Positions 25,083 through 33,695 of a DNA stretch of 64,000 nt are shown in pieces. The stretch's first letter is position 1; each line of letters begins with the position of its first letter. Made by a program: the position numbers and the translations under genes. Below the pieces are notes generated by a model. The model saw nothing but the letters and a program-made list of their open reading frames with translations. It made no database searches and was not told the DNA's origin. Origin of the DNA: Variovorax guangxiensis (GTDB lineage: Bacteria; Pseudomonadota; Gammaproteobacteria; Burkholderiales; Burkholderiaceae_C); the NCBI RefSeq assembly GCF_003952165.1, contig NZ_RXFT01000001.1, forward strand, positions 434,001 to 498,000. The letters run 5' to 3'.

Positions 25083-25583
25083 ATTATTGGGAGGCCAAAA
25101 AGTGACAGCATGTTGCGGCGCTGATGATCAACCCGCAACAGGCGCTGGCCAGGGCTCCGATCGCCTTGGGCTCGGCATCCTTTGCTCGACCGGGATCGAG
25201 TGCCGTTGCGCGAAAGCTGCGGGTTGTGCTCAGTCTTCAACATGCGGTCAGAGCCGTCTGCCTGGAAGCATCTGAAGTGCAAATGCCTTGAGTGGCGAGC
25301 CCGGACATGCAGGGTGGTGGCGTCGAGGCCAGCAAATCAGCTTGACGCATCCGTCGGATCTCGACTGCCTGATGGGTCCCTTCGTCCCCGAGGTGCGCTG
25401 TCGCAGCTTGGGCGCTCCCAGACGCTGCGTCCTTGTCAAGTGGAAAAACCAACCTGCCCTCCCGGAAACAGCAGTACCACCTCATTGCATTTTGTTTCAT
25501 ATGTAATATGAAAAGTAATACAAGAGAGCGGCAGCCGAGCACTCTTCATTGGGAGAAATTGGTTTTACAACGAGGATGATTGG
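25083..25583. other. Intergenic region before the autotransporter
   Basis: No gene supported on either strand. The last 80 bp become AT-rich (TTTCATATGTAATATGAAAAG near 25495-25515, itself an imperfect palindrome) and probably carry the autotransporter promoter. The remainder shows nothing I can identify. Confidence 0.45.
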
Positions 25584-28500
25584 ATGAATTTTTGTTACAG
25601 AACGGTGTGGAACGCGGCGTTGGGCGCCTACGTGGCTGCAGCTGAAAACGTGCGAGCGTCACATGGCGGCGCGGGGAACTCGCGAAGCGCGGTACGCGTC
25701 GGCACCGTGCTTGCCAGCGCCGCGCTGTTCGTGAGCGCAGCGGCGCAGGCGGCAACCTTCACTGCAGGCAGCGAGGCCGAACTGGTCAGCGCCGTCGCGG
25801 GAGCCAACGCCAGTCCGGATGCGAGTTCCACGATCACCCTGACCGCCGACTTCGCATACACCCAGCCGCTTCTGACAATCACGAAGAACGTGACGGTTGT
25901 TCCTGACGGCCATGTGATCACGGCCAGTGGCCAGCCGTTCGACGTGGCGGCGGGCGCCTCACTTGTTTTTCAAGGCGCGGTCACCGGTACGGCGGGACTC
26001 GTCAAGAACGGTGACGGCGCGCTGGTTCTATCCGGGGTCACCTCGAATGGGGGCGGCAATGTCACGGTCAACGGGGGCGAACTGCGTATACAGGGTGGCG
26101 GGTCGCTCACGACCGGCGCCACGCGCCTTGTCAACGCGACAGGCGACAACTCGCGCATCGTGGTGACGGGAGCTGGCTCAAAGCTGACGCTCGGCGGCGG
26201 AACCGTCACGATCGGATCGAACGCGGGCTCGTCGCTGGATGTGCTGGATGGCGGCGTCATGGCGCCGCCGACTGGGATCGCCAATATCCTCTTGATAGGC
26301 GATGCAGCGGGAACGACCGGCAACCTCACGATTCAAGGCAGCGGCTCGCTGGTGACCGTCTCCGGTACCAATTCGGGCGCCGGACTGAGCAATATCCGCG
26401 TGCTGGATGGCGGCCGGCTCAATAGTTCCAGCGTGCAACTTGGCGGGTCGGGCGGGGCCTTCACGGGCGGCACCTCGCACGTGCTGGTCAATGGCAAGAA
26501 TTCGATCGTTTTCGGGGCGAACCTCACCCACTACAACGGCACTGTCGAGGTGTCGGATGGCGGCATCATCCAGGGAGTCTCGGGACTTTTTCTGGGCAGA
26601 GGTGCCGGGGGTGTCACTACGGGCGTCGTGAAGGGCGCGGGCTCGTCGATGCTGACCACTGGGGGCAATATCTCCTTGGGATTGGAAGGCGAAGCGATCC
26701 TCACGGTTTCAGAGGGCGGCGCTGTCTCGGCGAGAAGCGGCGCCGGCAATATCGGCATGGGACAGAACGCTTCGGGCTCGGCCACGCTGAACATCGGTGC
26801 AGCCGTGGGCGACGCCCCCGCTGCGCCGGGGACGGTGCGCGCCGCGCGCATCCTCGGCGGCGCGGGCACGGCGGTGGTGAACTTCAACCACAACGCCAGC
26901 GCCTACGATTTCGCCACGCCGATCGAGGGCAGTACGAACGTCAACCACATCGGCAGCGGCACCACCACGCTCACGGGCGCCAACATCTACACCGGCGCCA
27001 CCAACGTGGCAGCAGGCACTTTGCGTGCCGGGGCGGCGAGCGCGCTCAGCAGCGCCAGCAACTACACGGTGACCGCCGGCGGTACGCTGGATCTGAATGG
27101 CCACGACCAGACCATCGCCTCGATGGCCAACGGCGGCACCGTCTCGCTCGTCGGCTCCGCGCCGGGCACCACGCTGACCGTGACGGGCCCGTGGGCCGGC
27201 AACGGCGGCACCTTGCGCCTGGGCACCGCGCTGGGCGACAGCAGCAGCGCGAGCGACCGGCTGGTGCTCAGCGGCGCGACCGCCATCGCCAGCGGCACGA
27301 CCAACGTGCAGATCACCAACCTCGGCGGACTCGGCGCGCTGACCACCGGCAATGGCATCGAGGTCGTCAGCGCGATCAACGGCGCCACCACCACCGCGCA
27401 GACCACGAAGAACGCCTTTGCGCTGGCGGGCGGCCACGTCGATGCCGGCGCCTACGAGTACCGGCTGTATGCCGCCGATGCGAGCGGCGCGGGCGAGAAC
27501 TGGTACCTGCGCTCCAGCGCCGTGGTCACGCCTCCCGCCAACGGCGGCGGAGGCGGAAGCACCGGCGGCACCGGTAGCGGCGGCAGCACCGGCGGGGGCG
27601 TGAGCGTGCCCACCTACCGCACCGAAGTGCCGCTGTACGCCGCGCTGCCCGAGCAGTTCCGCCAGGCCAACCTGTCGATGCTCGGCAGCCTGCACATGCG
27701 CATGGGGGATAACGTCCGCCCCGCCGCCAACGACGCAGGCCCTGCCGTCGCCGGCCAGAGCTACCGCCAGGCGTGGGGCCGACTCATCAGCACCGACCGC
27801 ACCACCAGCCAGACCGGTACCGTGAGCCCTACCAGCAGGGGCCGCCTCACCGGCGTCCAGGCCGGCACCGACCTCTGGGCCGATACCCACTGGCGCGCCG
27901 GCGTCTATGTCGGTCAGCTCGACGGTGACATGCGCGTCAACGGTTTCGCCAGCGGCCTGCTCGATCTCGGCGTCGGCATCAACGACCTCAAGAATCAATA
28001 CTTCGGCGTCTACGGCACCTGGAAGAACGACAGCGGCCTCTACATCGACGGTGTGCTGCAGGGCGGCCGCCACCGCTACACGGCATCGCCGGTGCTGGGC
28101 CTGGGCAGCGGTGGCAAGGGCAGCAGCCTGCTGGCCTCCGTCGAAGTAGGCCAGTCCTTCGGCATCGCTGCCGGCTGGACCATCGAACCACAGCTGCAGT
28201 TGGTGCACCAGCGCGTGAACCTGGACGACACCGGCATCGTCGGTGCGCTGATTGGTCAGGACAGCCACGACGGCTGGCTTGTGCGCGCCGGCGTGCGGGT
28301 CAAGGGCGAGATCGACACCAGCGCGGGCCTGCTTCAGCCCTATGCGCGGCTGAACCTCTACCACTCGGGCGGCGGCACCGATGTGGCGCGCTTCATCGGT
28401 CCGGCTGGCTTCGCCGACATCGGCACGCGCACGGGTGGCAGCAGCGGCGAGCTGGCGCTGGGAACTTCCTGGCAACTGAGCCGCAGCACCAGCCTATACG

Positions 28501-28589
28501 GCGAGCTGGGCAAGCTGTGGGACATGAGTGGCGATGCGCGCAACAGCAGCGGCGTCAACGCCAGCGTAGGTGTGAAGGTGCTCTGGTAA
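25584..28589 (+). CDS. Type Va autotransporter with ESPR signal
   Basis: 1001 residues. The N-terminus MNFCYRTVWNAALGAYVAAAE is an extended signal peptide region (ESPR), followed by a classic signal ending near AAQAA (about residue 58). The passenger (about 60-660) is built of Gly/Thr/Val-rich beta-helix repeats, including a PATR-like stretch near TTTLTGANIYTGATNVAAGTLR. A Gly/Ser linker (about 655-675) leads to the C-terminal beta-barrel (about 735-1001), which ends in VGVKVLW with a terminal aromatic residue. It is probably a surface-exposed adhesin-like protein; no protease or esterase motif seen. Confidence 0.9.
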   Translation: MNFCYRTVWNAALGAYVAAAENVRASHGGAGNSRSAVRVGTVLASAALFVSAAAQAATFTAGSEAELVSAVAGANASPDASSTITLTADFAYTQPLLTITKNVTVVPDGHVITASGQPFDVAAGASLVFQGAVTGTAGLVKNGDGALVLSGVTSNGGGNVTVNGGELRIQGGGSLTTGATRLVNATGDNSRIVVTGAGSKLTLGGGTVTIGSNAGSSLDVLDGGVMAPPTGIANILLIGDAAGTTGNLTIQGSGSLVTVSGTNSGAGLSNIRVLDGGRLNSSSVQLGGSGGAFTGGTSHVLVNGKNSIVFGANLTHYNGTVEVSDGGIIQGVSGLFLGRGAGGVTTGVVKGAGSSMLTTGGNISLGLEGEAILTVSEGGAVSARSGAGNIGMGQNASGSATLNIGAAVGDAPAAPGTVRAARILGGAGTAVVNFNHNASAYDFATPIEGSTNVNHIGSGTTTLTGANIYTGATNVAAGTLRAGAASALSSASNYTVTAGGTLDLNGHDQTIASMANGGTVSLVGSAPGTTLTVTGPWAGNGGTLRLGTALGDSSSASDRLVLSGATAIASGTTNVQITNLGGLGALTTGNGIEVVSAINGATTTAQTTKNAFALAGGHVDAGAYEYRLYAADASGAGENWYLRSSAVVTPPANGGGGGSTGGTGSGGSTGGGVSVPTYRTEVPLYAALPEQFRQANLSMLGSLHMRMGDNVRPAANDAGPAVAGQSYRQAWGRLISTDRTTSQTGTVSPTSRGRLTGVQAGTDLWADTHWRAGVYVGQLDGDMRVNGFASGLLDLGVGINDLKNQYFGVYGTWKNDSGLYIDGVLQGGRHRYTASPVLGLGSGGKGSSLLASVEVGQSFGIAAGWTIEPQLQLVHQRVNLDDTGIVGALIGQDSHDGWLVRAGVRVKGEIDTSAGLLQPYARLNLYHSGGGTDVARFIGPAGFADIGTRTGGSSGELALGTSWQLSRSTSLYGELGKLWDMSGDARNSSGVNASVGVKVLW

Positions 28590-28604
28590 GGCCCATCCGA
28601 GGCA

Positions 28605-28629
28605 GACGATCAGGCAGTGCCTGGTCGTC
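28605..28629 (+). terminator. Hairpin after the autotransporter gene
   Basis: 12-bp arms GACGATCAGGCA and TGCCTGGTCGTC (one mismatch), loop of 1 nt plus closing pairs, 16 bp past the stop codon. There is no clear U-tract, so efficiency is uncertain. Confidence 0.45.
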
Positions 28630-28697
28630 CGCATCAATTACCTTGTTTGGGGCCTCGCCGTTAGAGAAAAACGCAACAGTTAGAGACGCGATTGGCC

Positions 28698-28713
28698 CCC
28701 GGAGGGGATCGAA
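28698..28713. other. Left attachment-site core
   Basis: CCCGGAGGGGATCGAA is identical to 49719-49734, which lies in the T-arm and 3' part of tRNA-Arg. TTGGCC also precedes both copies, though the left copy lacks two bases between TTGGCC and the core. This marks the left end of the integrated element. Confidence 0.8.
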
Positions 28714-28767
28714 ATTCAGGCTGAATGCCGTATGGATGCTCAGTTCTTCGAGTTTGATTTTTGAAGA

Positions 28768-28787
28768 TACCGGCAAAAGTACCGACA
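28768..28787. repeat. Left arm-type integrase repeats
   Basis: TACCGGCAAAAGTACCGACA, a pair of TACCGRCA half sites, is nearly identical to the pair at 49591-49609. Such doublets just inside each end of an element usually bind the N-terminal domain of the integrase. Confidence 0.65.
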
Positions 28788-28953
28788 AATCGCGAAGCGT
28801 CCTACCTGCTGCAGAGATCCTGTGCCCAATTCACCAGCATGGCCAGACGGTCACTGGCGTGCGCATGAGCATGGGCAACTACTGTACATCCATCAAGGCT
28901 GTATGTATTATCAGCATCGCCAGCGTACCGGCCAGTCGTCAGGCACCACTTTC

Positions 28954-29031
28954 AAAGAGCCCTTGCTCATGCGTTTCCTGCCCTTCGGGGCGCCCTGGCC
29001 GGTACGGGGAACGCAGCAGCAAGGGCTCTTT
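28954..29031. repeat. 14-bp inverted repeat with structured loop
   Basis: AAAGAGCCCTTGCT (28954-28967) and AGCAAGGGCTCTTT (29018-29031) are perfect complements. Inside, GCGTT/AACGC with adjacent CC/GG can continue the stem, giving one long hairpin of about 78 nt. No T-tract follows. Confidence 0.7.
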
Positions 29032-29860
29032 CGTTTCCAGACCGCACTCCGCGCGACAGCAGGGGCCGCACGTGGGGCCGCTCGGAAGGAAACCGCTCAA
29101 TCAGACGCCGCCGCAAGGCACCGGGGCAGTTCCGCATGCGATCTGGTCGGCTGGTATGCACGTCGAAGCCGGGGGATGCTGGAGGGGAACAACGGCCAGC
29201 ACATCGACGAACCCGCAAGGGTGGTGATGCCTACTTCTTCCGCTTCACAGCTGCTGTGGGGTAGGGGGAGGTATTCGGGTGATTTCCTGCATTTCTGCCC
29301 TCGGTGCTTTTCAGGCAAAAACAGGGGCAAAAAGAGAAAAAAAGAGCAGGCGGTCCAAAAAACGCGCCCAAAACCCCCGGTTTGGAAAATTTTTCGCGCT
29401 CCGCGCGAAAGGCCGCTGACGATTACGGGGGAGCGTCGTGTTTCTGTCGCTGTCGTGGTGGATCTTGCGTGCCGCTGGTAGACGATGCAGCACCAGAGGA
29501 ACACGACGCGCCAGAAGCCGAGGCTTGGCAGACATGGCAAGCCTCAAAAGCCTGAGGCTTTCATGCCATCCCATGCGGTTAAAGCCTGGGCAATTCCGAG
29601 GCGACTGGCCGATGCAGACGTGCGCGGGTTGACGACGCTTCAGCAGCCGTCTTCGCGGCCAGGAGGCGGACGTGCACCGAGGCGGTGTTGTCGGTACCGG
29701 CCTCAGCGGCGACGACGGGCCCAGTTGGACCGTGCCCGTGGTCAGCGACCGGGACACCCATCGCGCCGACATCGCGCGCATCATCCGCACGCTGCAGGCG
29801 CAGTTCGACTTGGACGAGGGAGGCCAGCGATACTCCTGCTCCCAGGCTATGGAGGCGGGA

Positions 29861-30433
29861 ATGGCATACGAGATTGGGCAAACCTGCATGCTCGTCAGCA
29901 TGGGGCTAACGAGAGGCGAGTGCGCATCGTGGGTTCAAGCATGGGGCGCCGTCGTGGCGCTCGCGGTAGCAGGTGCGATCGCGGTGGGCCAAATCAGGGC
30001 GACACGGACTCACGCTGCGACTGTCGAGCGAAACAAGCGACGTGCGCTCATCGAGGTGATCGGTCACTTGGCTCGGCTTCTTGAGCTGGAGATCGAGTCC
30101 CGTAGTTCACTGCTGAAAGCCCAGATCGATGAGCATTCGCGACGCACGGGGTTTTCTTCTGGCCCTCCATTTGCAGACGTCTATGACGCAGCCAAAGCAA
30201 TTCCGATTCATGAGTTGCCTGATGTCGAAGTAGTCCGGCTCGCCTTCGATCTTCGCAGGCTCACCGCCTTGGCAATAAGCAAGGCGCAGCGCCTAGTCGC
30301 AGAGTGGGACACCACAGCCGGAGTTTTCCTAAGGGCGCGAGCACCCCTAAGTGACGTCCTGATGGGGCTGCAGGAACTTCGGGAGCGATGTACTGTGGCA
30401 GCGTCCCATGCCGATCAGCACGCCCAGCACTGA
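29861..30433 (+). CDS. Element-borne membrane-anchored hypothetical protein
   Basis: 190 residues from the ATG at 29861, chosen because GGAGGCGGGA lies directly before it. One hydrophobic span (about 27-45, WGAVVALAVAGAIAVGQI) is followed by a long charged helical cytoplasmic part (THAATVERNKRRALIEVIGHL onward). First supported gene from the left end. No family recognised; a cargo role is as likely as a phage role. Confidence 0.6.
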   Translation: MAYEIGQTCMLVSMGLTRGECASWVQAWGAVVALAVAGAIAVGQIRATRTHAATVERNKRRALIEVIGHLARLLELEIESRSSLLKAQIDEHSRRTGFSSGPPFADVYDAAKAIPIHELPDVEVVRLAFDLRRLTALAISKAQRLVAEWDTTAGVFLRARAPLSDVLMGLQELRERCTVAASHADQHAQH

Positions 30434-31037
30434 CGATTCATCGTGACAGGCGGGCGTGGATCTGGTGACCGAAACGCCCCGGATCGTCCGCAAACCCTCA
30501 TGGATGCTGGATACGTGCTGCTGGCCGAGGCGGGCGGCGACGGAACCACCGGTCGGGCCGAAGGTGGCCTGCTATCGGACCTGAATCGTCTCGGAACCCG
30601 CATGGATACAGGGTCCTGGGCGGCCTGCTCGGCATGGCCGGTGGCAGTCACCTCGCTCGCGTGCCGCACCAGAGCGGCACTACCCTCGCGCTGGCGGTGC
30701 TGGGGAGCGAGGCGAATTTCCCGTGGTTTTTGCCCAAGTGGCTAATAGTTGCTAAGTATTCTGGTAACAACTTCCAGAATCTCCGTTTTCTGTCCGTGCG
30801 CCCAATTGCTAGTAGCCATGGCAAGCAGCAATCGCTCGGCAAAAATGGATGTTCTGCGCCCGCGTGCCCGTGCCTCACCGCTCCACAGCCGCGCTGCCGA
30901 GTGATTGCAAGTGATGTGCGCTCTACAGTAGCTGTCAAACGGCTGGACTATTGCACCGTTGCCACGTCGCTTACCTGGCTGACCAGGGGAGCGGCCCGCC
31001 ACCCAATCCGGATACCTCTGCGCGAAGGAGCCTTCGA
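30434..31037. other. Non-coding stretch with operator-like inverted repeat
   Basis: No supported gene. The AT-rich part (30740-30840) holds ATTCTGG-9 nt-CCAGAAT (30758-30780), a perfect 7-bp dyad of the size bound by phage or HTH repressors. It lies about 260 bp before the excisionase-like gene and may be a control region for the early genes of the element. Confidence 0.5.
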
Positions 31038-31385
31038 ATGCCAAGAGCCAAGGGCAATGAGATCGAGCTGTTCGCCGCAGCCCTGCTGCGCTCCGTCGAG
31101 GAGATGAGGCGCGGCGACCAAGTGGCGATACGCGCGCCTGAGCGGCTTTCACGCAATAAGGCAGAGGTGCTGAATGTGGGCGAGTCAGGCTACCGTTGGG
31201 TCAAGCTGGCCAAGCACTGCGAAGTCACCGGCGACACGCCCAATGCCGTGCACGCCCGCCGACGCAAACGGATCTGGACAGACGGCGTGCAGTGCCGCAA
31301 AGGACCGGACGGCAATCTCTACATCAACCCGGAGGCCTACAACCGATGGATTGAAGGCGAGGATCCGGAGTCGACCCCGAACTAG
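31038..31385 (+). CDS. Excisionase-like DNA-binding protein
   Basis: 115 residues; start supported by GAAGGAG at 31024-31030. The C-terminal half (YRWVKLAKHCEVTGDTPNAV followed by HARRRKRIW, then LYINPEAYNRWIE) is a small winged HTH typical of phage excisionases and related recombination directionality factors. The N-terminal half is helical and charged. It ends 4 bp inside the convergent AlpA-like gene. Alternative: a Cox-like regulator. Confidence 0.5.
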   Translation: MPRAKGNEIELFAAALLRSVEEMRRGDQVAIRAPERLSRNKAEVLNVGESGYRWVKLAKHCEVTGDTPNAVHARRRKRIWTDGVQCRKGPDGNLYINPEAYNRWIEGEDPESTPN

Positions 31386-31648
31386 GCATCGCCTTTGCCG
31401 CGACGGCCATATCCGCTGTTTACAGGCGGCAGCAGGTCGGACTCCGGCCGGTTGCGTCCCCAGGCTTCCAGATCTTCGACCAGCCATGCCACGCGCCCGG
31501 CACTGATCTTGCGCGGCTTTGGTGCCAGACCCCTGGCCACCAGCTCGTCGAGCGTGCTCTCGCCAATGGTCAGAAATGCCGCAGCGTCGGCGCGTGCCAA
31601 GAACATTGGCTTGAGGAAGACGATGGGGGAGCGTTCTTTCTTGGGCAT
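31382..31648 (-). CDS. AlpA-like HTH regulator
   Basis: 88 residues (start MPKKERS at 31648). Contains LARADAAAFLTIGESTLDEL followed by APKPRKISAGRVAWLVEDLEAW, the MerR-like HTH of the AlpA family. In prophages and satellites AlpA proteins activate integrase/excision or early promoters. It is one of three such genes in this element and reads opposite to its neighbours, which suggests a switch region. Confidence 0.75.
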   Translation of the reverse strand: MPKKERSPIVFLKPMFLARADAAAFLTIGESTLDELVARGLAPKPRKISAGRVAWLVEDLEAWGRNRPESDLLPPVNSGYGRRGKGDA

Positions 31649-31734
31649 AGTCCACTCGAGTATCCCTGAGGCCGCTGCGACGAGAGGCTGGCTGTCTGGT
31701 GATGCCGCTGCCGCGCTGACATGATCCTGGTGCC

Positions 31735-31950
31735 ATGAAATGTCCATCCTGTAGCAGCTCTGAGCAACGTGTCTTGCACACGCGGACCGGTGACGCGAAG
31801 ATCACGCGCCTTCGCGGCTGCGCCGTCTGCGCGCACCGGTGGACCACGGTCGAGATCGACGCGGGGATGCTGAGTCGCATGGAAAAGGCTGCTGCCGCGC
31901 TACACGCTTTCGCCGCGGCATGCCGAGATTTCGATGACCCCGCTACGTAG
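31735..31950 (+). CDS. NrdR-like zinc-ribbon protein, short
   Basis: 71 residues. Two Cys pairs, CPSC at residue 3 and CAVC near residue 29, with R and TTVE spacing (HRWTTVEID) match the zinc ribbon that opens NrdR, but the ATP-cone domain is missing. Stand-alone ribbons of this type occur in phages and islands. Probably DNA-binding; target unknown. Confidence 0.65.
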   Translation: MKCPSCSSSEQRVLHTRTGDAKITRLRGCAVCAHRWTTVEIDAGMLSRMEKAAAALHAFAAACRDFDDPAT

Positions 31951-32009
31951 TGGCGAGGAGGAAGGGTAGGTCTGAAATCTGCCTCCTCATCGGCGTCATA
32001 CTCCGGCGC

Positions 32010-32297
32010 ATGACGTTGCCGCTATTCCTCACAGATGCCGAGATCGCGGAGATCTGTGATCCCTTGAAGTCGCCCGCTGCGCAAAAGCGTTTCCTGCGCG
32101 CCTTCGGCATGGTCGTGAACGAGAAGCCCAATGGAAAGCCACTGGTGGTGCGCTCGCACGCGGAATGGGTGCTGAGCGGACGGATCGGTCCGAGTGCTGG
32201 ACCCGCCGCGTTCGACCCTCGCACGCAGCCCAACGTCGAAGGGCTGCTCGAGCACCTGAGCAAGCGAAAGCTGAGGCGGCCGAAAAAGGAGGATTGA
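32010..32297 (+). CDS. DUF4224 family protein
   Basis: 95 residues. The N-terminal FLTDAEIAEICDPLKSPAAQ and GMVVNEKPNGKPLVVRSHAEW match the DUF4224 pattern (short phage and prophage protein, often next to an integrase). A GTG start at 31950 would add 20 residues; neither start has a good ribosome site. Function unknown. Confidence 0.62.
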   Translation: MTLPLFLTDAEIAEICDPLKSPAAQKRFLRAFGMVVNEKPNGKPLVVRSHAEWVLSGRIGPSAGPAAFDPRTQPNVEGLLEHLSKRKLRRPKKED

Positions 32298-32337
32298 GGT
32301 GACAACGGCATGCCGGGCAGCGCTGTAAGCTTTTGCG

Positions 32338-32601
32338 ATGGCGATTCCCTCCCTCCGCTCCTCGTCTGTTGTCACGCATGAGCACCGCGGCTGGACGCTG
32401 CACGTTCGTTGGTACGCGTCGTTCTGGGGCGCTGCGGAAGGTTGGATATGCAAGGCCATTGCGCCGGGAGGCACAGTACGTGACGCGCTCAGCATTGGTC
32501 GACATCGAACAAGCGCGCAGGCAATCTCCGCCGGTAAGGCTTGGCTCGATCGCAGGCTTGACGCGCCGGCCAAGAAGGCGTCGCGATCACCTCTCAAATA
32601 G
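32338..32601 (+). CDS. Hypothetical element protein
   Basis: 87 residues, soluble, with a beta-rich WTLHVRWYASFWGAAEGW segment and a helical end (SAQAISAGKAWLDRRLD). No family recognised. Ribosome site is weak. Same strand as the preceding small genes. Confidence 0.45.
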   Translation: MAIPSLRSSSVVTHEHRGWTLHVRWYASFWGAAEGWICKAIAPGGTVRDALSIGRHRTSAQAISAGKAWLDRRLDAPAKKASRSPLK

Positions 32602-32692
32602 ATGGGTACTCCGAGGGGTGCTTTCCAAAGGTGTCTCCGCTCTGGAGCCTTGCAAAGGTGCTTTTTCAAAAAGCACCTTCACTGCCCGCGCT

Positions 32693-33061
32693 TCAAACGC
32701 GACCGGTCTGGACACTGAGCCCCTTTGCCAGCGTAGCGGCGTAGTAGCTCAGCTCGTCGGCCAGTTCGTGGACAGAACTGCGCCAACTACTGTTCCAGGG
32801 GCTAGCGTTTGTGGGGGCACGCATGCCGATGTGTGCCGCCCTGAGTGCTGCGGCGAAGGTTGAGATCACCCAGTCTTCGGCGCCCGCTGGAGGTCTGCGC
32901 TCGAATTCCTTCAGCCTCGCTGCGATACCGTCCTTCAGCGCCTTGTATTCGGCTTTTCCGCGGTCTTCTTCAACCAGCTTGTTCTCCACGTCTACATCCA
33001 ATGCGAGCAGGGCGTTCGCACGCTTCTCGAGCGTTCGTAGCTCATCGAGCAATGCCTCCAT
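32693..33061 (-). CDS. Hypothetical coiled-coil protein
   Basis: 122 residues; ATG at 33061 with AAAGGA 6 nt upstream. The first 60 residues form a charged coiled coil (LDELRTLEKRANALLALD and KAEYKALKDGIAARLKEFER). It reads against its neighbours. No family recognised. Confidence 0.6.
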   Translation of the reverse strand: MEALLDELRTLEKRANALLALDVDVENKLVEEDRGKAEYKALKDGIAARLKEFERRPPAGAEDWVISTFAAALRAAHIGMRAPTNASPWNSSWRSSVHELADELSYYAATLAKGLSVQTGRV

Positions 33062-33132
33062 GTCAGTCCTTTCATTAGTGTCGCCTGCGTGCAGCACCGG
33101 CATCCCCGCGTCGAAACGGTGGGCTGTGGGGA

Positions 33133-33342
33133 ATGAAGCCGAAGATTCGCCTCACCGCCTGGGCAGCGCTACATTTTGATCCTCCTCCAGCTGAGCGCAC
33201 TTTACGACTTTGGGGCCGTGAGGGGCGGGTCATTCCGCCGCCGCTCAAGATCGGGCGCACCTACTACATCGACCAAGACGCGCAACACGTTGCAGAGATC
33301 GCAGCAGTCGGTCGGCTTGTGAATCGGCTCAGACGAACGTAG
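33133..33342 (+). CDS. xis: Phage-type excisionase
   Basis: 69 residues. LTAWAALHFDPPPAERTLRLW, then GRVIPPPLKIGRTYYIDQDA and an HVAE end follow the layout of lambda-like and HK022-like excisionases: winged helix with recognition helix around residue 22 and wing around GRTYY. It would direct the integrase toward excision. It sits far from the integrase in the integrated form, but near the left end, so the two are close in the excised circle. Confidence 0.75.
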   Translation: MKPKIRLTAWAALHFDPPPAERTLRLWGREGRVIPPPLKIGRTYYIDQDAQHVAEIAAVGRLVNRLRRT

Positions 33343-33445
33343 CCGTCAGCGTAAGCAAGGCAGGGGCCGTGCACCTCTCTTCGTTGGCGGCCCGCGGTCA
33401 TTCGAGAGCGGGTCACATCCGACTGCTTATGAGCGGGTTTGTCCC

Positions 33446-33491
33446 AATAAAAGAGTTACCTTTATTCATTGCACTGAAGGAATAAAAGAGT
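33446..33491 (+). promoter_or_regulatory. Direct-repeat operator before the RHH gene
   Basis: AATAAAAGAGT occurs at 33446-33456 and 33481-33491, each followed by a TAC/CAC-CTT-AT pattern; centre-to-centre distance is 35 bp. The second copy ends 13 bp before the ATG of the ribbon-helix-helix gene, suggesting autorepression. Confidence 0.6.
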
Positions 33492-33504
33492 CACACTTAA
33501 TGCT

Positions 33505-33690
33505 ATGACGAAGCAAGAGCGAGAAGAACTGGTACGAGGTCGTGGTCGGCCTGCATTGCCAGCCGATCAGAAAGCGGTGACCGGAACGATACGGCTAACC
33601 CCCGCGCGTTGGGAGAAGCTGCGCAGGCTCGGCGCTGCCTGGTTGAGCAAGACGATTGATCGCGCGAAGGAGCCATCGCCGAAGGACTAA
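33505..33690 (+). CDS. Ribbon-helix-helix-like regulator
   Basis: 61 residues: an N-terminal basic tail (GRGRPALPADQKA), a beta strand (VTGTIRLTP) and two helices (ARWEKLRRLGAAWLSKTIDRAK), the layout of Arc/CopG proteins. Direct repeats lie just upstream. A very long hairpin begins 6 bp after the stop. Probably an autoregulated transcriptional repressor; an antitoxin role is possible but no toxin gene adjoins. Confidence 0.65.
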   Translation: MTKQEREELVRGRGRPALPADQKAVTGTIRLTPARWEKLRRLGAAWLSKTIDRAKEPSPKD

Positions 33691-33695
33691 CCGCT

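Larger units (their letters stand above)
28590..29860. other. Left end of the element: att site, arm repeats, hairpin, no confident gene
   Basis: After the att core at 28698 and arm-type repeats at 28768 there is about 1 kb without a supported gene. A 219-codon frame (28822-29481) lacks a ribosome site. Its C-terminal part (RPKPPVWKIFRAPRERPLTI) faintly recalls Ash/Icd-like frames found near ends of P4-type islands, but I would not annotate it. Notable are a 14-bp inverted repeat at 28954-29031, a TTTCGCGC/GCGCGAAA hairpin near 29392-29410 and an AAGCCTCA/TGAGGCTT hairpin near 29539-29560. Confidence 0.45.

Noticed and set aside
28822..29481. 219-codon frame at the left end of the element (Ash/Icd-like?)
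   Set aside because: No ribosome site, starts at a GTG, overlaps hairpins; similarity to Ash-type frames too faint.
30443..30745. 100-codon frame before the excisionase-like gene
   Set aside because: Composition random-looking and no ribosome site.
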